From an uncultured Bacteroidia bacterium (GTDB lineage: Bacteria; Bacteroidota; Bacteroidia; Bacteroidales; F082): a stretch of 64,000 bases of DNA. Of the stretch, positions 48,911-57,533 are shown piece by piece; the first letter of the stretch is position 1; each line of letters begins with the position of its first letter. The DNA lies in assembly GCA_902799345.1 (NCBI GenBank), contig CADBZW010000019.1, forward strand, positions 25,132-89,131, in the 5' to 3' direction. Below the pieces are notes generated by a model, which worked only from the letters and a program-made list of their open reading frames with translations, made no database searches and had not been told where the DNA came from. Both the position numbers and the translations under genes were made by a program.

Positions 48911-49195
48911 ATGAAGAAACTAACACTGACAATAGCAATCCTCCTCGGAATCACCATGACCACCTTCGCCGACGGCGGCTTGTTCAACCGTGGCTACAAC
49001 GCCGAGAACGGCTACTCGGGCTACAACTACTTCGGCGCCAAGGTAGAAGGCGACAACGCCGGCAGCCCGGCCATGCCACTGCTGCCCAACCATGGCGAGA
49101 GCGGCAACCAGCCTGCCCCTGTGGGCAGCGGCATCGCCGTCCTCATGGGCCTCGGCGCCGCCTACATGGTCGCCAAGAAACGCAGAGAGGAATAA
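48911..49195 (+). CDS. Small exported protein with C-terminal sorting-signal-like tail
   Basis: 94 residues. N-terminal signal peptide (1-20, TTFADGG), a short Gly/Asn/Tyr-rich middle (RGYNAENGYSGYNYFGAKVE), then NQPAPVGSGIAVLMGLGAAYM and a basic end VAKKRREE. Motif, hydrophobic stretch and basic tail is the layout of sortase/exosortase-type sorting signals. Such proteins recur beside T9SS genes in Bacteroidales. It could equally be a small membrane protein. No enzymatic function is suggested. Confidence 0.7.
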   Translation: MKKLTLTIAILLGITMTTFADGGLFNRGYNAENGYSGYNYFGAKVEGDNAGSPAMPLLPNHGESGNQPAPVGSGIAVLMGLGAAYMVAKKRREE

Positions 49196-49545
49196 GAATG
49201 GGATACGCTTCGCGTAGAAATGCTTTGCATTCGGCGCAGCCAAATCTGTCAAAAATCAAATCAAAAATCTGAGAAAATCATTTTGAAAGATTTTAAAACA
49301 GATTTTTGAAAGATTTTTTGCCGAAGGCAATCCAATAGTTTAACCCTAATAGGGAAGGACCACACCCTGTCCTTGCCGTCCTCAAGGGCGCATGCCCGTG
49401 ACGACGCGTCGAGGAGAGAGTGTAGTCCTTCCCTTATTTGTTTGAGCACGAACAGTTTTCCACATTCCTTGCGGGTTAATGGAAAAGTTGTATTTCACGA
49501 AAGATTTATGGCAGATTTGTTTCCTTCCTCAAAAAAAAGAAATCT
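49196..49545. repeat. 350-base gene-free region with hairpins and a branched structure
   Basis: Hairpins TACGCTTCGCGTA and AATGCTTTGCATT (49205-49232) come first. Next are TCAAAAATCTGA/CAGATTTTTGA arms (about 49258 and 49299), then TTGCCGAAGGCAA (49318). The branched element at 49351-49434 is listed separately. No gene is supported. Confidence 0.7.
49348..49438. ncRNA. Candidate branched structured RNA or DNA element
   Basis: Outer arms AGGGAAGGACCACAC (49351-49365) and GTGTAGTCCTTCCCT (49420-49434) pair with one mismatch. Inside are CCTC..GAGG, GGGC-GCAT-GCCC and CGACGCGTCG. The strand is not fixed by the sequence: both sides have A/T-rich ends and neither has a nearby TAnnTTTG box. It may be a terminator for the ABC gene (minus) or an independent RNA. 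Confidence 0.45.
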
Positions 49546-51270
49546 TTAATTTCCCTTCCCTCGCCCGGGCAAGGCAGCGATGAGCTTCTTCGTGTAGTCG
49601 TTCTGCGGATGCTCGAAGAGCACGTCGGCGTCGTCCATCTCGACGGGCTTGCCGTTGTACATCACCACCACGCGGTCGCTCATGAAACGCACCACGCTGA
49701 GGTCGTGGGAGATGAAGATATAGGTGAGGTGACGCTCTGCCTTCAGGCGGTTCAAGAGGTTCAACACCTGCGCCTGCACGCTGACGTCGAGCGCTGACAC
49801 CGACTCGTCGCAGATCACCAGCCTGGGATTCACCGCCAAGGCACGGGCGATGCAGATACGCTGGCGCTGGCCGCCAGAGAACTCATGGGGGTAACGGTCG
49901 TAATGCTCGGCCTTCAACCCCACCTGCTCCAATAAGTCGCACACTATGGTGCGGCTTTTTTTTCTGTCTTTCTCGATGCCGTGTACCAGCATCGGCTCGG
50001 CGATGGCCTCGCCGATGGTGAGACGTGGGTTGAGGGAAGAGTAGGGGTCCTGGAAGACGATCTGGGCCTGTTTGCGGAAGTCGCGCAAGGCCTGTCCCTT
50101 CAAGGCCGTCACCTCGATGCCGTCGAACCATACCTTGCCGCCTGTAGGCTCTGCCAGACGCAGGATGCTGCGTCCCAACGTGGTCTTGCCGCAGCCCGAC
50201 TCGCCCACGAGGCCGAGGGTCTCGCCTTCGTAGACCTCGAGGCTCACGTCGTTGACGGCCTTCACGTGGCCGTAGACACGACTGAACACGCCCTTGCGCA
50301 GGGGGTACCACGTCTGCAGGTGCTCCACCTTCAGCAACGGCTCGCGGCTGTAGAGCTGCTTGAGGTGTGCCCGACGTTCCTCGTCGGTGATTTGCAGGTC
50401 GCGCAGGATTTGCTCCTTGCCGCCTTGCCACTCACCGTCGAGGAACTCCTTGACGATGGGCAGCCTTTTGAGGCGCACGTCGATGGGCGGACGGCAGGCG
50501 AGGAGACCTTGGGTGTAGGGATGCTGTGGGTGGTTGAGGATGTCGTTTACCGTGCCGCGCTCCAGTATCTCGCCGTTGTGCATCACGGCGACGTCGTCGG
50601 CGATTTCGGCCACCACGCCGAGGTCGTGGGTGATGAAGATCATACCCATGCCTGTCTCGGCTTGCAACTTGCGCAGCAGCTTGAGGATCTCGAGTTGCAC
50701 GGTGACGTCGAGGGCGGTGGTAGGCTCGTCGGCAATGAGCAGCTGGGGATGGCAGGCGATGGCCATGGCGATCATCACGCGCTGCTTCTGTCCGCCCGAG
50801 AGCTCATGGGGATAGCTGTCGTAGATGGCCTCGGGACGAGGCAGCATCACCTGCTTGAAGAGGCTGACGACACGCTCCTTGGCTTCGGCTTTGCTTACTT
50901 CTTCATGCTGCAAGATCATCTCGCTCACCTGGTACCCGCATTTGTAGACGGGGTTGAGCGAGGTCATCGGCTCCTGGAAGATCATGGCGATGCGTTTGCC
51001 ACGCACGTCGGCCATCTGGCGCTCCGTGTAGTCCTTGATTTCGTCGCCGCCGATGACGACGCTGTCGGCGCTGATGCGGCTGATTTTGTCGTTCAGCAGA
51101 CGCATCACGGCTAGCGAACTCACCGACTTGCCCGAGCCCGACTCGCCCACGAGGCCGAGGGTGCGGCCCGCCATCACGTCGAGGTCGATGCCATGCACGG
51201 CCTCGGTCCATTTCCCCTCGCGGGAAAAGGAGACACGGAGGTTACGGACGGATAATAAGGGAGTCGGCAT
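49546..51270 (-). CDS. Oligopeptide ABC transporter ATPase, two fused domains (OppDF/DppDF-like)
   Basis: 574 residues with two nucleotide-binding domains. Domain 1: [38 protein letters not shown]. Domain 2: [38 protein letters not shown], where the usual DEP reads DES. C-terminal oligopeptide-binding extensions follow each domain ([39 protein letters not shown]). It powers import of peptides or nickel-type ligands. No permease or binding protein is adjacent; a permease of the same class is 8 kb away at 57529. Promoter at 51288. Confidence 0.92.
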   Translation of the reverse strand: MPTPLLSVRNLRVSFSREGKWTEAVHGIDLDVMAGRTLGLVGESGSGKSVSSLAVMRLLNDKISRISADSVVIGGDEIKDYTERQMADVRGKRIAMIFQEPMTSLNPVYKCGYQVSEMILQHEEVSKAEAKERVVSLFKQVMLPRPEAIYDSYPHELSGGQKQRVMIAMAIACHPQLLIADEPTTALDVTVQLEILKLLRKLQAETGMGMIFITHDLGVVAEIADDVAVMHNGEILERGTVNDILNHPQHPYTQGLLACRPPIDVRLKRLPIVKEFLDGEWQGGKEQILRDLQITDEERRAHLKQLYSREPLLKVEHLQTWYPLRKGVFSRVYGHVKAVNDVSLEVYEGETLGLVGESGCGKTTLGRSILRLAEPTGGKVWFDGIEVTALKGQALRDFRKQAQIVFQDPYSSLNPRLTIGEAIAEPMLVHGIEKDRKKSRTIVCDLLEQVGLKAEHYDRYPHEFSGGQRQRICIARALAVNPRLVICDESVSALDVSVQAQVLNLLNRLKAERHLTYIFISHDLSVVRFMSDRVVVMYNGKPVEMDDADVLFEHPQNDYTKKLIAALPGRGKGN

Positions 51271-51287
51271 GGGGGATAGATTTGGTG

Positions 51288-51295
51288 CAAAGGTA
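51288..51295 (-). promoter_or_regulatory. -7 box for the ABC ATPase
   Basis: TACCTTTG followed by CACC on the minus strand, 18 bases from the ATG. Confidence 0.7.
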
Positions 51296-51308
51296 TCAAA
51301 ATAATGCT

Positions 51309-51316
51309 TATCTTTG
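51309..51316 (+). promoter_or_regulatory. -7 box for the M64 peptidase
   Basis: TATCTTTG, 17 bases before the ATG at 51333; divergent with the ABC promoter 14 bases away. Confidence 0.7.
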
Positions 51317-51332
51317 TGAAAAATTTACCGCA

Positions 51333-52601
51333 ATGAAAAAAAGCATCCTTTTCCTTTTGGCCTTCGTGCCTTTGATGGCCTGCGCCCAATTCGACAATTA
51401 CTTCACCGAAGCCTCGTTGCGTGTGGACTATTGCCTCACCGGCAACCACAACACGACCACCATCTCCCTCAAGGAACTCATCCGCGAGCCGTATTGGAGC
51501 GGCTCCAAGACCAACCTCGTCGACGACCTGGAGTTTGGCAGCTATATCGTCAAGGTGTTTGAGGCAGGCACCGACCATCTGCTGTTCTCCAAGGGCTACC
51601 AGAACCTTTATGGCGAGTGGCAGACCACCGACGAGGCCAAAGTCGTCACCAAGACCTTCGACGAGTCGGTCATCGTGCCCTTCCCCAAGGTGAAGATTGA
51701 CGTCGTCATTTGCTACAAGACCTGGGAAGGCAAGCTGGTGGAGGGGCTGCGCATCACGGTCAACCCGAACGATTATTTCATCCGCGACTACGACAACCTG
51801 AACTTGCCCGTCTATGAGGCCTGGATTGGCAACAAAGACATCACCAAGGCCGTCGACATCGTCATCCTGCCCGAGGGCTACACCCAAGCCGAGATGGGTA
51901 AGTTCATCAAGGACTGCGACTTCTTCGTTGAGAGCATGTTCAGCTATGCGCCCTACGACCGCTATCGCCAGAGCTTCAATATCCGTGGCGTGATGGCCCC
52001 TTCGGCGGAGAGTGGCTGCACCATGCCCGGCGACCATATCTACAAGAACACCGTCATGCGCTTCAGCTTCTGGACCTTCGACTCGGAGCGTTACTGCATG
52101 AGCACCGACAACCGCGACATCCGTGACCTGGCGGGACAGGTGCCATACGACCAGATCTATATCTTGATGAACACCGAGAAATATGGTGGGGGAGGGATTT
52201 ACAACTTCTATTGCTCGAGCGCAAGCAGCAATGGTTTTTCGAGCGACGTCATCATCCACGAGTTCGGGCATGGCTTCGCGGGCCTCGCCGACGAATACTA
52301 CAATGACGACACCTACGGCGACATGTACAACAACGACCTGGAGCCTTGGGAACCCAATATCACCACGTTGGTCGACTTCGACAAGAAGTGGAAGGACATG
52401 ATGGACAAGAAGACGCCCGTTCCCACGCCGCGCGAGAAGAGATATGAAAGCACGATTGGCGTTTTCGAAGGCGGTGGCTATGAGGCCGAGGGTGTCTACA
52501 GCCCCCGCATGGACTGCCTGATGAAGACCTTCAACGGCCACGAGTTCTGCCCCGTCTGCCAACGCGCTATTGAACGCATGATTCTCTATTACTCCAGATA
52601 A
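51333..52601 (+). CDS. M64-family (IgA peptidase-like) secreted metallopeptidase
   Basis: 422 residues with the start at MKKSILFLLAFVPLMACAQF. The signal sequence may end in a lipobox (LMAC). The catalytic part has VDIVILPEGYTQAEMGKF and the zinc motif SDVIIHEFGHGFAGLADEYY, which is HExxHxxGxxD-like (HEFGHGFAGLADE) as in peptidase M64. An N-terminal beta domain of about 140 residues comes first, as in other Bacteroidales members. It probably digests host or dietary proteins outside the cell or at the outer membrane. Confidence 0.9.
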   Translation: MKKSILFLLAFVPLMACAQFDNYFTEASLRVDYCLTGNHNTTTISLKELIREPYWSGSKTNLVDDLEFGSYIVKVFEAGTDHLLFSKGYQNLYGEWQTTDEAKVVTKTFDESVIVPFPKVKIDVVICYKTWEGKLVEGLRITVNPNDYFIRDYDNLNLPVYEAWIGNKDITKAVDIVILPEGYTQAEMGKFIKDCDFFVESMFSYAPYDRYRQSFNIRGVMAPSAESGCTMPGDHIYKNTVMRFSFWTFDSERYCMSTDNRDIRDLAGQVPYDQIYILMNTEKYGGGGIYNFYCSSASSNGFSSDVIIHEFGHGFAGLADEYYNDDTYGDMYNNDLEPWEPNITTLVDFDKKWKDMMDKKTPVPTPREKRYESTIGVFEGGGYEAEGVYSPRMDCLMKTFNGHEFCPVCQRAIERMILYYSR

Positions 52602-52607
52602 CCCCCT

Positions 52608-52641
52608 AATTATCAATTGTCAATTATCAATTGTCAATTAA
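52608..52641. repeat. TCAATTG tandem repeat before cvpA
   Basis: TTATCAATTGTCAATTATCAATTGTCAATTA-type run, the same element as at 10868. It overlaps an unused in-frame TTG start. Confidence 0.7.
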
Positions 52642-52645
52642 AAAA

Positions 52646-53194
52646 ATGAACTACCTAGACATCATCATCGCCATAATCCTCCTCCTCTTCGGATTCAAGG
52701 GCTTCCGCAAGGGCCTCGTCATCGAGGTGGTGACGCTGCTGGCCTTCGGCGTGGGCATCTACGGCGCCATGCACTTCTCCGACTTCACCGCTGAGCATCT
52801 GCAGGACTTCATGGAAATCAACCCGAAATACCTCAACACCATCGCCTTTGTGCTGACCTTTATCCTCTTGGTGATTGGAGTCAACCTCCTCGGGAGGTGG
52901 GTGACCAGCCTGGTGAAGGCGATGAACCTGAATTTCTGGAACAAATTGGGCGGTGGCGTCTTCGGCTTGGCCAAGGGACTACTGCTGTGTAGCACGATGT
53001 TATTGATATTCAATAATTTTCAGTGGACGGGTCTCATCAAGGAAGAGGTGAGGAAGGAGTCGTTGCTCTATCCCTACGTGGAGAAGACGGTGCCGTATCT
53101 CTACAAGGGCTTCGACCTGGTGAAAGGCTATGCCAAGGATGTATTACCCAACGAGGAAAAAGAAACAACGGAGCCTGATGGCCCCGTTGTGTAG
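52646..53194 (+). CDS. CvpA-family membrane protein
   Basis: 182 residues with the start at MNYLDIIIAIILLLFGFKGF. Four hydrophobic helices (about 5-22, 27-45, 65-85, 103-125) with the CvpA signature KGFRKGLVIEVVTLLAFGVG and GVFGLAKGLLLCSTMLLI. CvpA is needed for colicin V production and envelope homeostasis in enterobacteria; the role in Bacteroidota is unclear. Its stop codon TAG lies inside a GTAGAGACG palindrome. Confidence 0.85.
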   Translation: MNYLDIIIAIILLLFGFKGFRKGLVIEVVTLLAFGVGIYGAMHFSDFTAEHLQDFMEINPKYLNTIAFVLTFILLVIGVNLLGRWVTSLVKAMNLNFWNKLGGGVFGLAKGLLLCSTMLLIFNNFQWTGLIKEEVRKESLLYPYVEKTVPYLYKGFDLVKGYAKDVLPNEEKETTEPDGPVV

Positions 53195-53216
53195 AGACGC
53201 GATTCATCGCGTCTCC
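53191..53216. repeat. GTAGAGACG palindrome at the cvpA stop codon
   Basis: GAGACGCGAT (53194-53203), TC, ATCGCGTCTC (53206-53215). It is the 28-bp family with a changed right end. TAG at 53192-53194 is the cvpA stop. Confidence 0.85.
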
Positions 53217-53231
53217 AAAACGCGTTTGAGA

Positions 53232-53909
53232 TTATATTACCCCTCTTTCCAATAAAGTCATTATCGTTTCGATTTCGTCGTCTTCGGGGTTGTTGTGCGG
53301 GTCGTATTCCTCTTTGAGGTTGTAGCCCCACAGCCTGGCGAAGCCTTGGTAGAAGAAGGCACGCACCTTGCCGCGCAGTTCCTGCACCACTTGGTAGGAG
53401 GTGTTGCCCGTCTCGCGGTCGATGAGGCGCACGAGGATGAGGCCTTGCGTGATGGTGAGGTTCTTCAGCTCTGCGGTATATTGGTCGGTGATTTCCTTTT
53501 CGGCTTGTCGCATCAGCCGGTTGCGTTCCGCCTTGTTGTCAACGTGGGCCAAAATCGAGTCGTATTCCTGCATCTTGGCGCCTGCGAGTTTGGCATAGGG
53601 GAACACCTTCTTCACGTTGTTGGCCAGACGGCGGCCTTGGCGTGTGTCGGTGATTTGCAGGTAACGCTGCATCAGGTCGATGTCGACTTCGGGCAGGTAG
53701 ACGATCAGCGTGGTGTCGCCGTTGTCTTCGATTCTGCCGTACACCACGGTGCCTTTGACGGGCTCGGTGGGGTTCGAGAAGTCGACCACACTCGACGTCG
53801 GTTGTGCCTTTTGGTAGGCAACGGTTTTGCCGTTACGTTTCATGATGAGTTGGGCTTGGGTGGTCAGGCTCATCAAGGCGATCAATGCGATTAAGGCTAT
53901 TCTTTTCAT
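53232..53909 (-). CDS. DUF4294 protein, exported
   Basis: 225 residues with the start at MKRIALIALIALMSLTTQAQ, which is a signal peptide. The rest contains the DUF4294 pattern (VVYGRIEDNGDTTLIVYLPEVDI, ADNVKKVFPYAKLAGAKMQEYDS is seen as RRLANNVKKVFPYAK), followed by a helical region and an acidic tail. The family is restricted to Bacteroidota and has no known function. It converges with cvpA. Confidence 0.8.
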   Translation of the reverse strand: MKRIALIALIALMSLTTQAQLIMKRNGKTVAYQKAQPTSSVVDFSNPTEPVKGTVVYGRIEDNGDTTLIVYLPEVDIDLMQRYLQITDTRQGRRLANNVKKVFPYAKLAGAKMQEYDSILAHVDNKAERNRLMRQAEKEITDQYTAELKNLTITQGLILVRLIDRETGNTSYQVVQELRGKVRAFFYQGFARLWGYNLKEEYDPHNNPEDDEIETIMTLLERGVI

Positions 53910-53962
53910 GGCGTTTGCGTTTTTACATTGTTCAACGCAATAGGTTATGCAACTATTGTGCC

Positions 53963-53991
53963 AAAAAAAAGCATCGGAGCTTCCGATGCTT
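53963..53991 (-). terminator. Terminator after clpX
   Basis: GCATCGGA-GCT-TCCGATGC with A8 on the left and T7 on the right, so it can act in both directions. On the minus strand it follows clpX by a few bases. Confidence 0.88.
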
Positions 53992-53994
53992 TTT

Positions 53995-55227
53995 TTAGTC
54001 GCCCACATGCAGTTTCTGTAGCCCCGACTTCTCTAGCTTCGCCTCGGCGTAGGCTCGGTCGATGACCAGCTCCGTGGCGTTGATGTCGGAGGGCATCTCA
54101 AACATGGCGTCGTTGAGGATGGCTTCCATGATGGAACGCAGTCCGCGCGCGCCCACCTTGAACTCGATGGCTTTGTCGACCACGAAGTCGAGCACCTCGT
54201 CCTTGACGACCAAGTTGATCTTGTCCATGGCGAAGAGCTTCTGGAACTGTTTCACCAGGGCGTTCTTAGGCTCGGTGAGGATGCGTTTCAGCGCCTCGGC
54301 GTCCAAGGGGTTGAGGTGGGTGATGATGGGCAGACGTCCGACGATCTCGGGGATGAGGCCGAACTTCTTCAGGTCGGCGGGCGACAGGTATTGGAGCATG
54401 TTGTCCTTGTCGAGGACCTCGTTGCCGCCTGTGCCGTAGCCGATGACGTTGGTGCGCTTGCGTGCGGCGATGAGGCGTTCGATGCCGTCGAAGGCGCCGC
54501 CAGCGATGAAGAGGATGTCCTTCGTGTTGACGGGGATCATCTTCTGCTCGGGGTGTTTGCGACCGCCTTGGGGCGGCACGTTGACGACGGAGCCTTCCAG
54601 CAGCTTCAGCATGGCTTGCTGCACGCCTTCGCCCGACACGTCGCGGGTGATGCTGGGGTTGTCGCTCTTACGAGCGATCTTGTCGATCTCGTCGATGAAG
54701 ACGATGCCGCGTTCGGTGGCTTCCACGTCGTAGTCGGCGGCCTGCAGCAGCTTGACGAGGATGTTCTCCACGTCTTCGCCCACATAGCCGGCCTCGGTGA
54801 GCACCGTGGCGTCGGCGATGGCGAAGGGCACGTTGAGCATCTTGGCGATGGTGCGGGCCAGCAGGGTCTTGCCCGTACCGGTCTCACCCACGAGGATGAT
54901 GTTCGACTTCTCGATCTCCACCTCGTCGGCTTCCACCTTCTGGCTGATGCGCTTGTAGTGGTTGTAGACCGCCACGGCGAGGGTGCGTTTGGCTTCGTCC
55001 TGCCCGATGACATACTGGTCGAGGAAGGCCTTGATTTCGGCGGGTTTCTTCAACGCCAGTCCCTTGCGGGAATAGGTCTTCTTGTCCTCCCCGAACTGTT
55101 CCTTGACGATGGCATGGGCCTGTTCGGCGCAGCTGTCGCAAATCTCGGCTTCGATGCCTTGGATGAGCAGCCTTACCTCGCTGGCTTTACGTCCGCAGAA
55201 AGCACAAACTCCTGACTTCTTAGCCAT
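53995..55227 (-). CDS. clpX: ATP-dependent Clp protease ATPase subunit ClpX
   Basis: 410 residues with the start at [18 protein letters not shown]. Zinc-binding domain (C-x2-C ... C-x2-C in CAFCG and CDSCA), Walker [12 protein letters not shown], pore loop AGYVGED, Walker [12 protein letters not shown] and sensor regions are all present. ClpX unfolds substrates and feeds them to ClpP, which is encoded 5 bases upstream. Order tig-clpP-clpX as in many bacteria. Confidence 0.96.
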   Translation of the reverse strand: MAKKSGVCAFCGRKASEVRLLIQGIEAEICDSCAEQAHAIVKEQFGEDKKTYSRKGLALKKPAEIKAFLDQYVIGQDEAKRTLAVAVYNHYKRISQKVEADEVEIEKSNIILVGETGTGKTLLARTIAKMLNVPFAIADATVLTEAGYVGEDVENILVKLLQAADYDVEATERGIVFIDEIDKIARKSDNPSITRDVSGEGVQQAMLKLLEGSVVNVPPQGGRKHPEQKMIPVNTKDILFIAGGAFDGIERLIAARKRTNVIGYGTGGNEVLDKDNMLQYLSPADLKKFGLIPEIVGRLPIITHLNPLDAEALKRILTEPKNALVKQFQKLFAMDKINLVVKDEVLDFVVDKAIEFKVGARGLRSIMEAILNDAMFEMPSDINATELVIDRAYAEAKLEKSGLQKLHVGD

Positions 55228-55232
55228 TGTTT

Positions 55233-55910
55233 TTAGGCTTGTTTCTTGATGAGGACTTCGTCGATCATGCCGTAAGCCTTGGCTTCCTCGGCGGTCATCC
55301 AGTAGTCGCGGTCGCTGTCGGCCCACACCTTGTCGTAGGTCTGGCCCGAGTGGAGGGCGATGATTTCGTACAGCTCCTTCTTCAGCTTCTGGATCTCGCG
55401 GGCCGTGATTTCGATCTCGGTGGCCTGACCTTCCACGCCGCCCATGGGCTGGTGGATCATGATACGCGAGTGGGGCAGGGCTGAGCGCTTGCCTTTGGCG
55501 CCGGAGCACATCAGCACGGCGGCCATCGAAGCGGCCATGCCGGTGCAGATGGTGGCCACCTCGGGCTTGATGAACTGCATGGTGTCGTAGATGCCCAAGC
55601 CAGCGTACACGCTGCCACCAGGTGAGTTGAGGTAGATGTTGATGTCGCGCTTCGAGTCGGTCGACTCAAGGAAGAGCAGCTGGGCTTGGATGATGTTGGC
55701 CACATAGTCGTCGATGGCGGTGCCGAGGAAGATGATGCGGTCCATCATCAGGCGGCTGAACACGTCCATCTGCGCCACGTTGAGCTGACGCTCTTCGATG
55801 ACGGTGGGGCTGATGTAGCCGCTGTTGTTGATCTTGGAGATGTATTGCTCCAGGCCGAGGGTGTTCAGGCCCACGTGCTTGGTGGCATATTTGAAGAATT
55901 CGTTGCTCAT
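55233..55910 (-). CDS. clpP: ATP-dependent Clp protease proteolytic subunit ClpP
   Basis: 225 residues. The Ser-His-Asp triad is visible: Ser in [12 protein letters not shown], His in [10 protein letters not shown], and Asp in the region of [13 protein letters not shown]. The N-terminal extension is about 20 residues longer than in E. coli, with a putative propeptide ([20 protein letters not shown]). It overlaps tig by 4 bases. Confidence 0.96.
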   Translation of the reverse strand: MSNEFFKYATKHVGLNTLGLEQYISKINNSGYISPTVIEERQLNVAQMDVFSRLMMDRIIFLGTAIDDYVANIIQAQLLFLESTDSKRDINIYLNSPGGSVYAGLGIYDTMQFIKPEVATICTGMAASMAAVLMCSGAKGKRSALPHSRIMIHQPMGGVEGQATEIEITAREIQKLKKELYEIIALHSGQTYDKVWADSDRDYWMTAEEAKAYGMIDEVLIKKQA

Positions 55911-57268
55911 TTCTTGTTTTGTTTTCTTTCCTTTTCCAGTTTCTTCATGAACTCGGCGGGCGTGACTTCGGCGTAGTTGATGTTCATCTTGCCCTTCAGG
56001 AAGGCGGTCATCTTGACGTCGGCGAGTTGGTTCTTGAGGCCGCTCACCTGTTGTTCGTCCTTGAGGTAGTTGGCGGCGATCTTGTCGAGGTTGGCCTTCA
56101 TGTCGTCTTCGAGGGTGGCATAGTCGATGCCGGGGAAGATCTGCTTCAGCACGAAGTTCTTCACCTCCTCGTCCTTGATGATGAGTTCGGGGTTGGCCTT
56201 CACGATGCTGTCTTCGATGAGCTGCCAGCGCAGACCCTTGGCGTAGTCGTTTTCATAGTTCTTCTCGATGTCGTCGGCTGAAATCTTGCCTTGGCTGTTT
56301 TCGACGATCCAACGCTTCATGAAGGCGTCGGGCATGTCGAACTTCACGGCGGCCACCAACTCGTCGATCATCTTGGTGAAGAGGATGGGGTCGGCCTCGG
56401 CTTCATGCTGCTTCTCCATCTCGGCTTTGACGGCGGCCTTGAAGGCGTCGAGGTCCTTGATGTCCTTGTCGGGGAAGATCTTCTTGAAGAAGTCTTCGTT
56501 GAGCTCGGGCTTCTCGTTGCGGATGGCGTCGTCGATGATGATGTTGAAGTCGGCGGCGGCGGGAGCGTCTTTACCCAAGACCTTGGCGGCTTCCTCTTCC
56601 GAGCCGAACACCTTGGCGAAGTTGACGATGAACTCGGAACCCACTTCCTTGTCGACGAACTTCTTGCGTTGCGTCTTGTTCTTGATCTGGCTCATGTTGA
56701 AGTAGACGCCGTCTTTCTCGAAGCCGCCTTCCACTTCCTTGCCGTTCTTGGCTTCGCGGATCTTGATTTCGAGGCGGTCGTCTTCGCCCACGGTCTCAGG
56801 ATGGCTGGTGTTGGGGTTGCGTTGTTGCAGGTCTTCCACGACCTTGTCCACCTCTTCGTCGGTGGGGATGATATGGTAGAAGTCGACCATGGTGTTGGTG
56901 AAGTCGACGTTGATTTCGGGACGCAGGGCGGCTTCGAAGTAGAAGTCGAGGTTGTCGTCCTTCTCAAGGTCGGCAGGCTGCTGCTCGGGGTCGTTGAGCG
57001 GATAGCCGAGGAGGTCGAGCTTGTTGTCGATGATATGCTTGTTGAGGGCGTCGGAGACGACGGTGTTCAAGGCTTCCATCTTGGCGCTGGCGCCATACAT
57101 CTTCTTAATCATGCCCATCGGCACCATGCCGGGACGGAAACCGGGTACGTTGGCCCGATGTCTCAGCTGTCTCAGTGACTTCTCTAATGACTCTTGATAG
57201 TCTGCTTGCTCTACGCTAATCTTGATGGAGATAAGGTTTTCTCCTTTGTTGCTTTGTGTGATGTTCAT
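55907..57268 (-). CDS. tig: Trigger factor
   Basis: 453 residues. A ribosome-bound chaperone at the exit tunnel. The N-terminal ribosome-binding signature is GFRPGMVPMGMIKKMYG. The peptidyl-prolyl isomerase (FKBP) part is weak, as in other Bacteroidota, and a C-terminal helical arm domain is present (about 250-430). First coding gene of the tig-clpP-clpX unit, 28 bases behind tRNA-Leu. Confidence 0.94.
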   Translation of the reverse strand: MNITQSNKGENLISIKISVEQADYQESLEKSLRQLRHRANVPGFRPGMVPMGMIKKMYGASAKMEALNTVVSDALNKHIIDNKLDLLGYPLNDPEQQPADLEKDDNLDFYFEAALRPEINVDFTNTMVDFYHIIPTDEEVDKVVEDLQQRNPNTSHPETVGEDDRLEIKIREAKNGKEVEGGFEKDGVYFNMSQIKNKTQRKKFVDKEVGSEFIVNFAKVFGSEEEAAKVLGKDAPAAADFNIIIDDAIRNEKPELNEDFFKKIFPDKDIKDLDAFKAAVKAEMEKQHEAEADPILFTKMIDELVAAVKFDMPDAFMKRWIVENSQGKISADDIEKNYENDYAKGLRWQLIEDSIVKANPELIIKDEEVKNFVLKQIFPGIDYATLEDDMKANLDKIAANYLKDEQQVSGLKNQLADVKMTAFLKGKMNINYAEVTPAEFMKKLEKERKQNKK

Positions 57269-57296
57269 TTCTATATTATTGATAATCTTTAACTTG

Positions 57297-57378
57297 TGCG
57301 GATGAAGGGACTCGAACCCTTACTTCGTGAGAAACTAGATCCTAAGTCTAGCGCGTCTACCAATTTCGCCACACCCGC
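57297..57378 (-). tRNA. tRNA-Leu (anticodon TAG)
   Basis: The acceptor GCGGGTG pairs with CATCCGC (one G-T). The anticodon arm is CTAGA-CTTAGGA-TCTAG with TAG in the loop, there is a short variable arm, and the T arm has GGTTCGAGTCC. CCA is not encoded. A -7 box lies 25 bases upstream. Confidence 0.93.
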
Positions 57379-57402
57379 AAGTTAGAGGCGTTTTTGAGGG
57401 CG

Positions 57403-57410
57403 CAAAGATA
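57403..57410 (-). promoter_or_regulatory. -7 box for tRNA-Leu-tig-clpP-clpX
   Basis: TATCTTTG then CGCCC on the minus strand, about 25 bases upstream of the tRNA. No other box lies between the tRNA and tig. Confidence 0.7.
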
Positions 57411-57456
57411 CAAATTTTTGGAATATCCTCACCTTAATTAACATGCTTTTCTTTTT

Positions 57457-57533
57457 GACTGCGGGACTTCGTGACACGGGACTTCGGGCTTTGCTCGTCT
57501 CGCAGTCCCGTAGTCTCGCAGTCTCGTGTCAGT
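57457..57533. repeat. GGGACT/AGTCCC inverted repeat at the permease stop codon
   Basis: GACTGCGGGACTTCGTGACACGG faces TCTCGCAGTCCCGTAGTCTCG. Its right edge overlaps the TGA stop of the permease gene by 3 bases. Confidence 0.75.
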
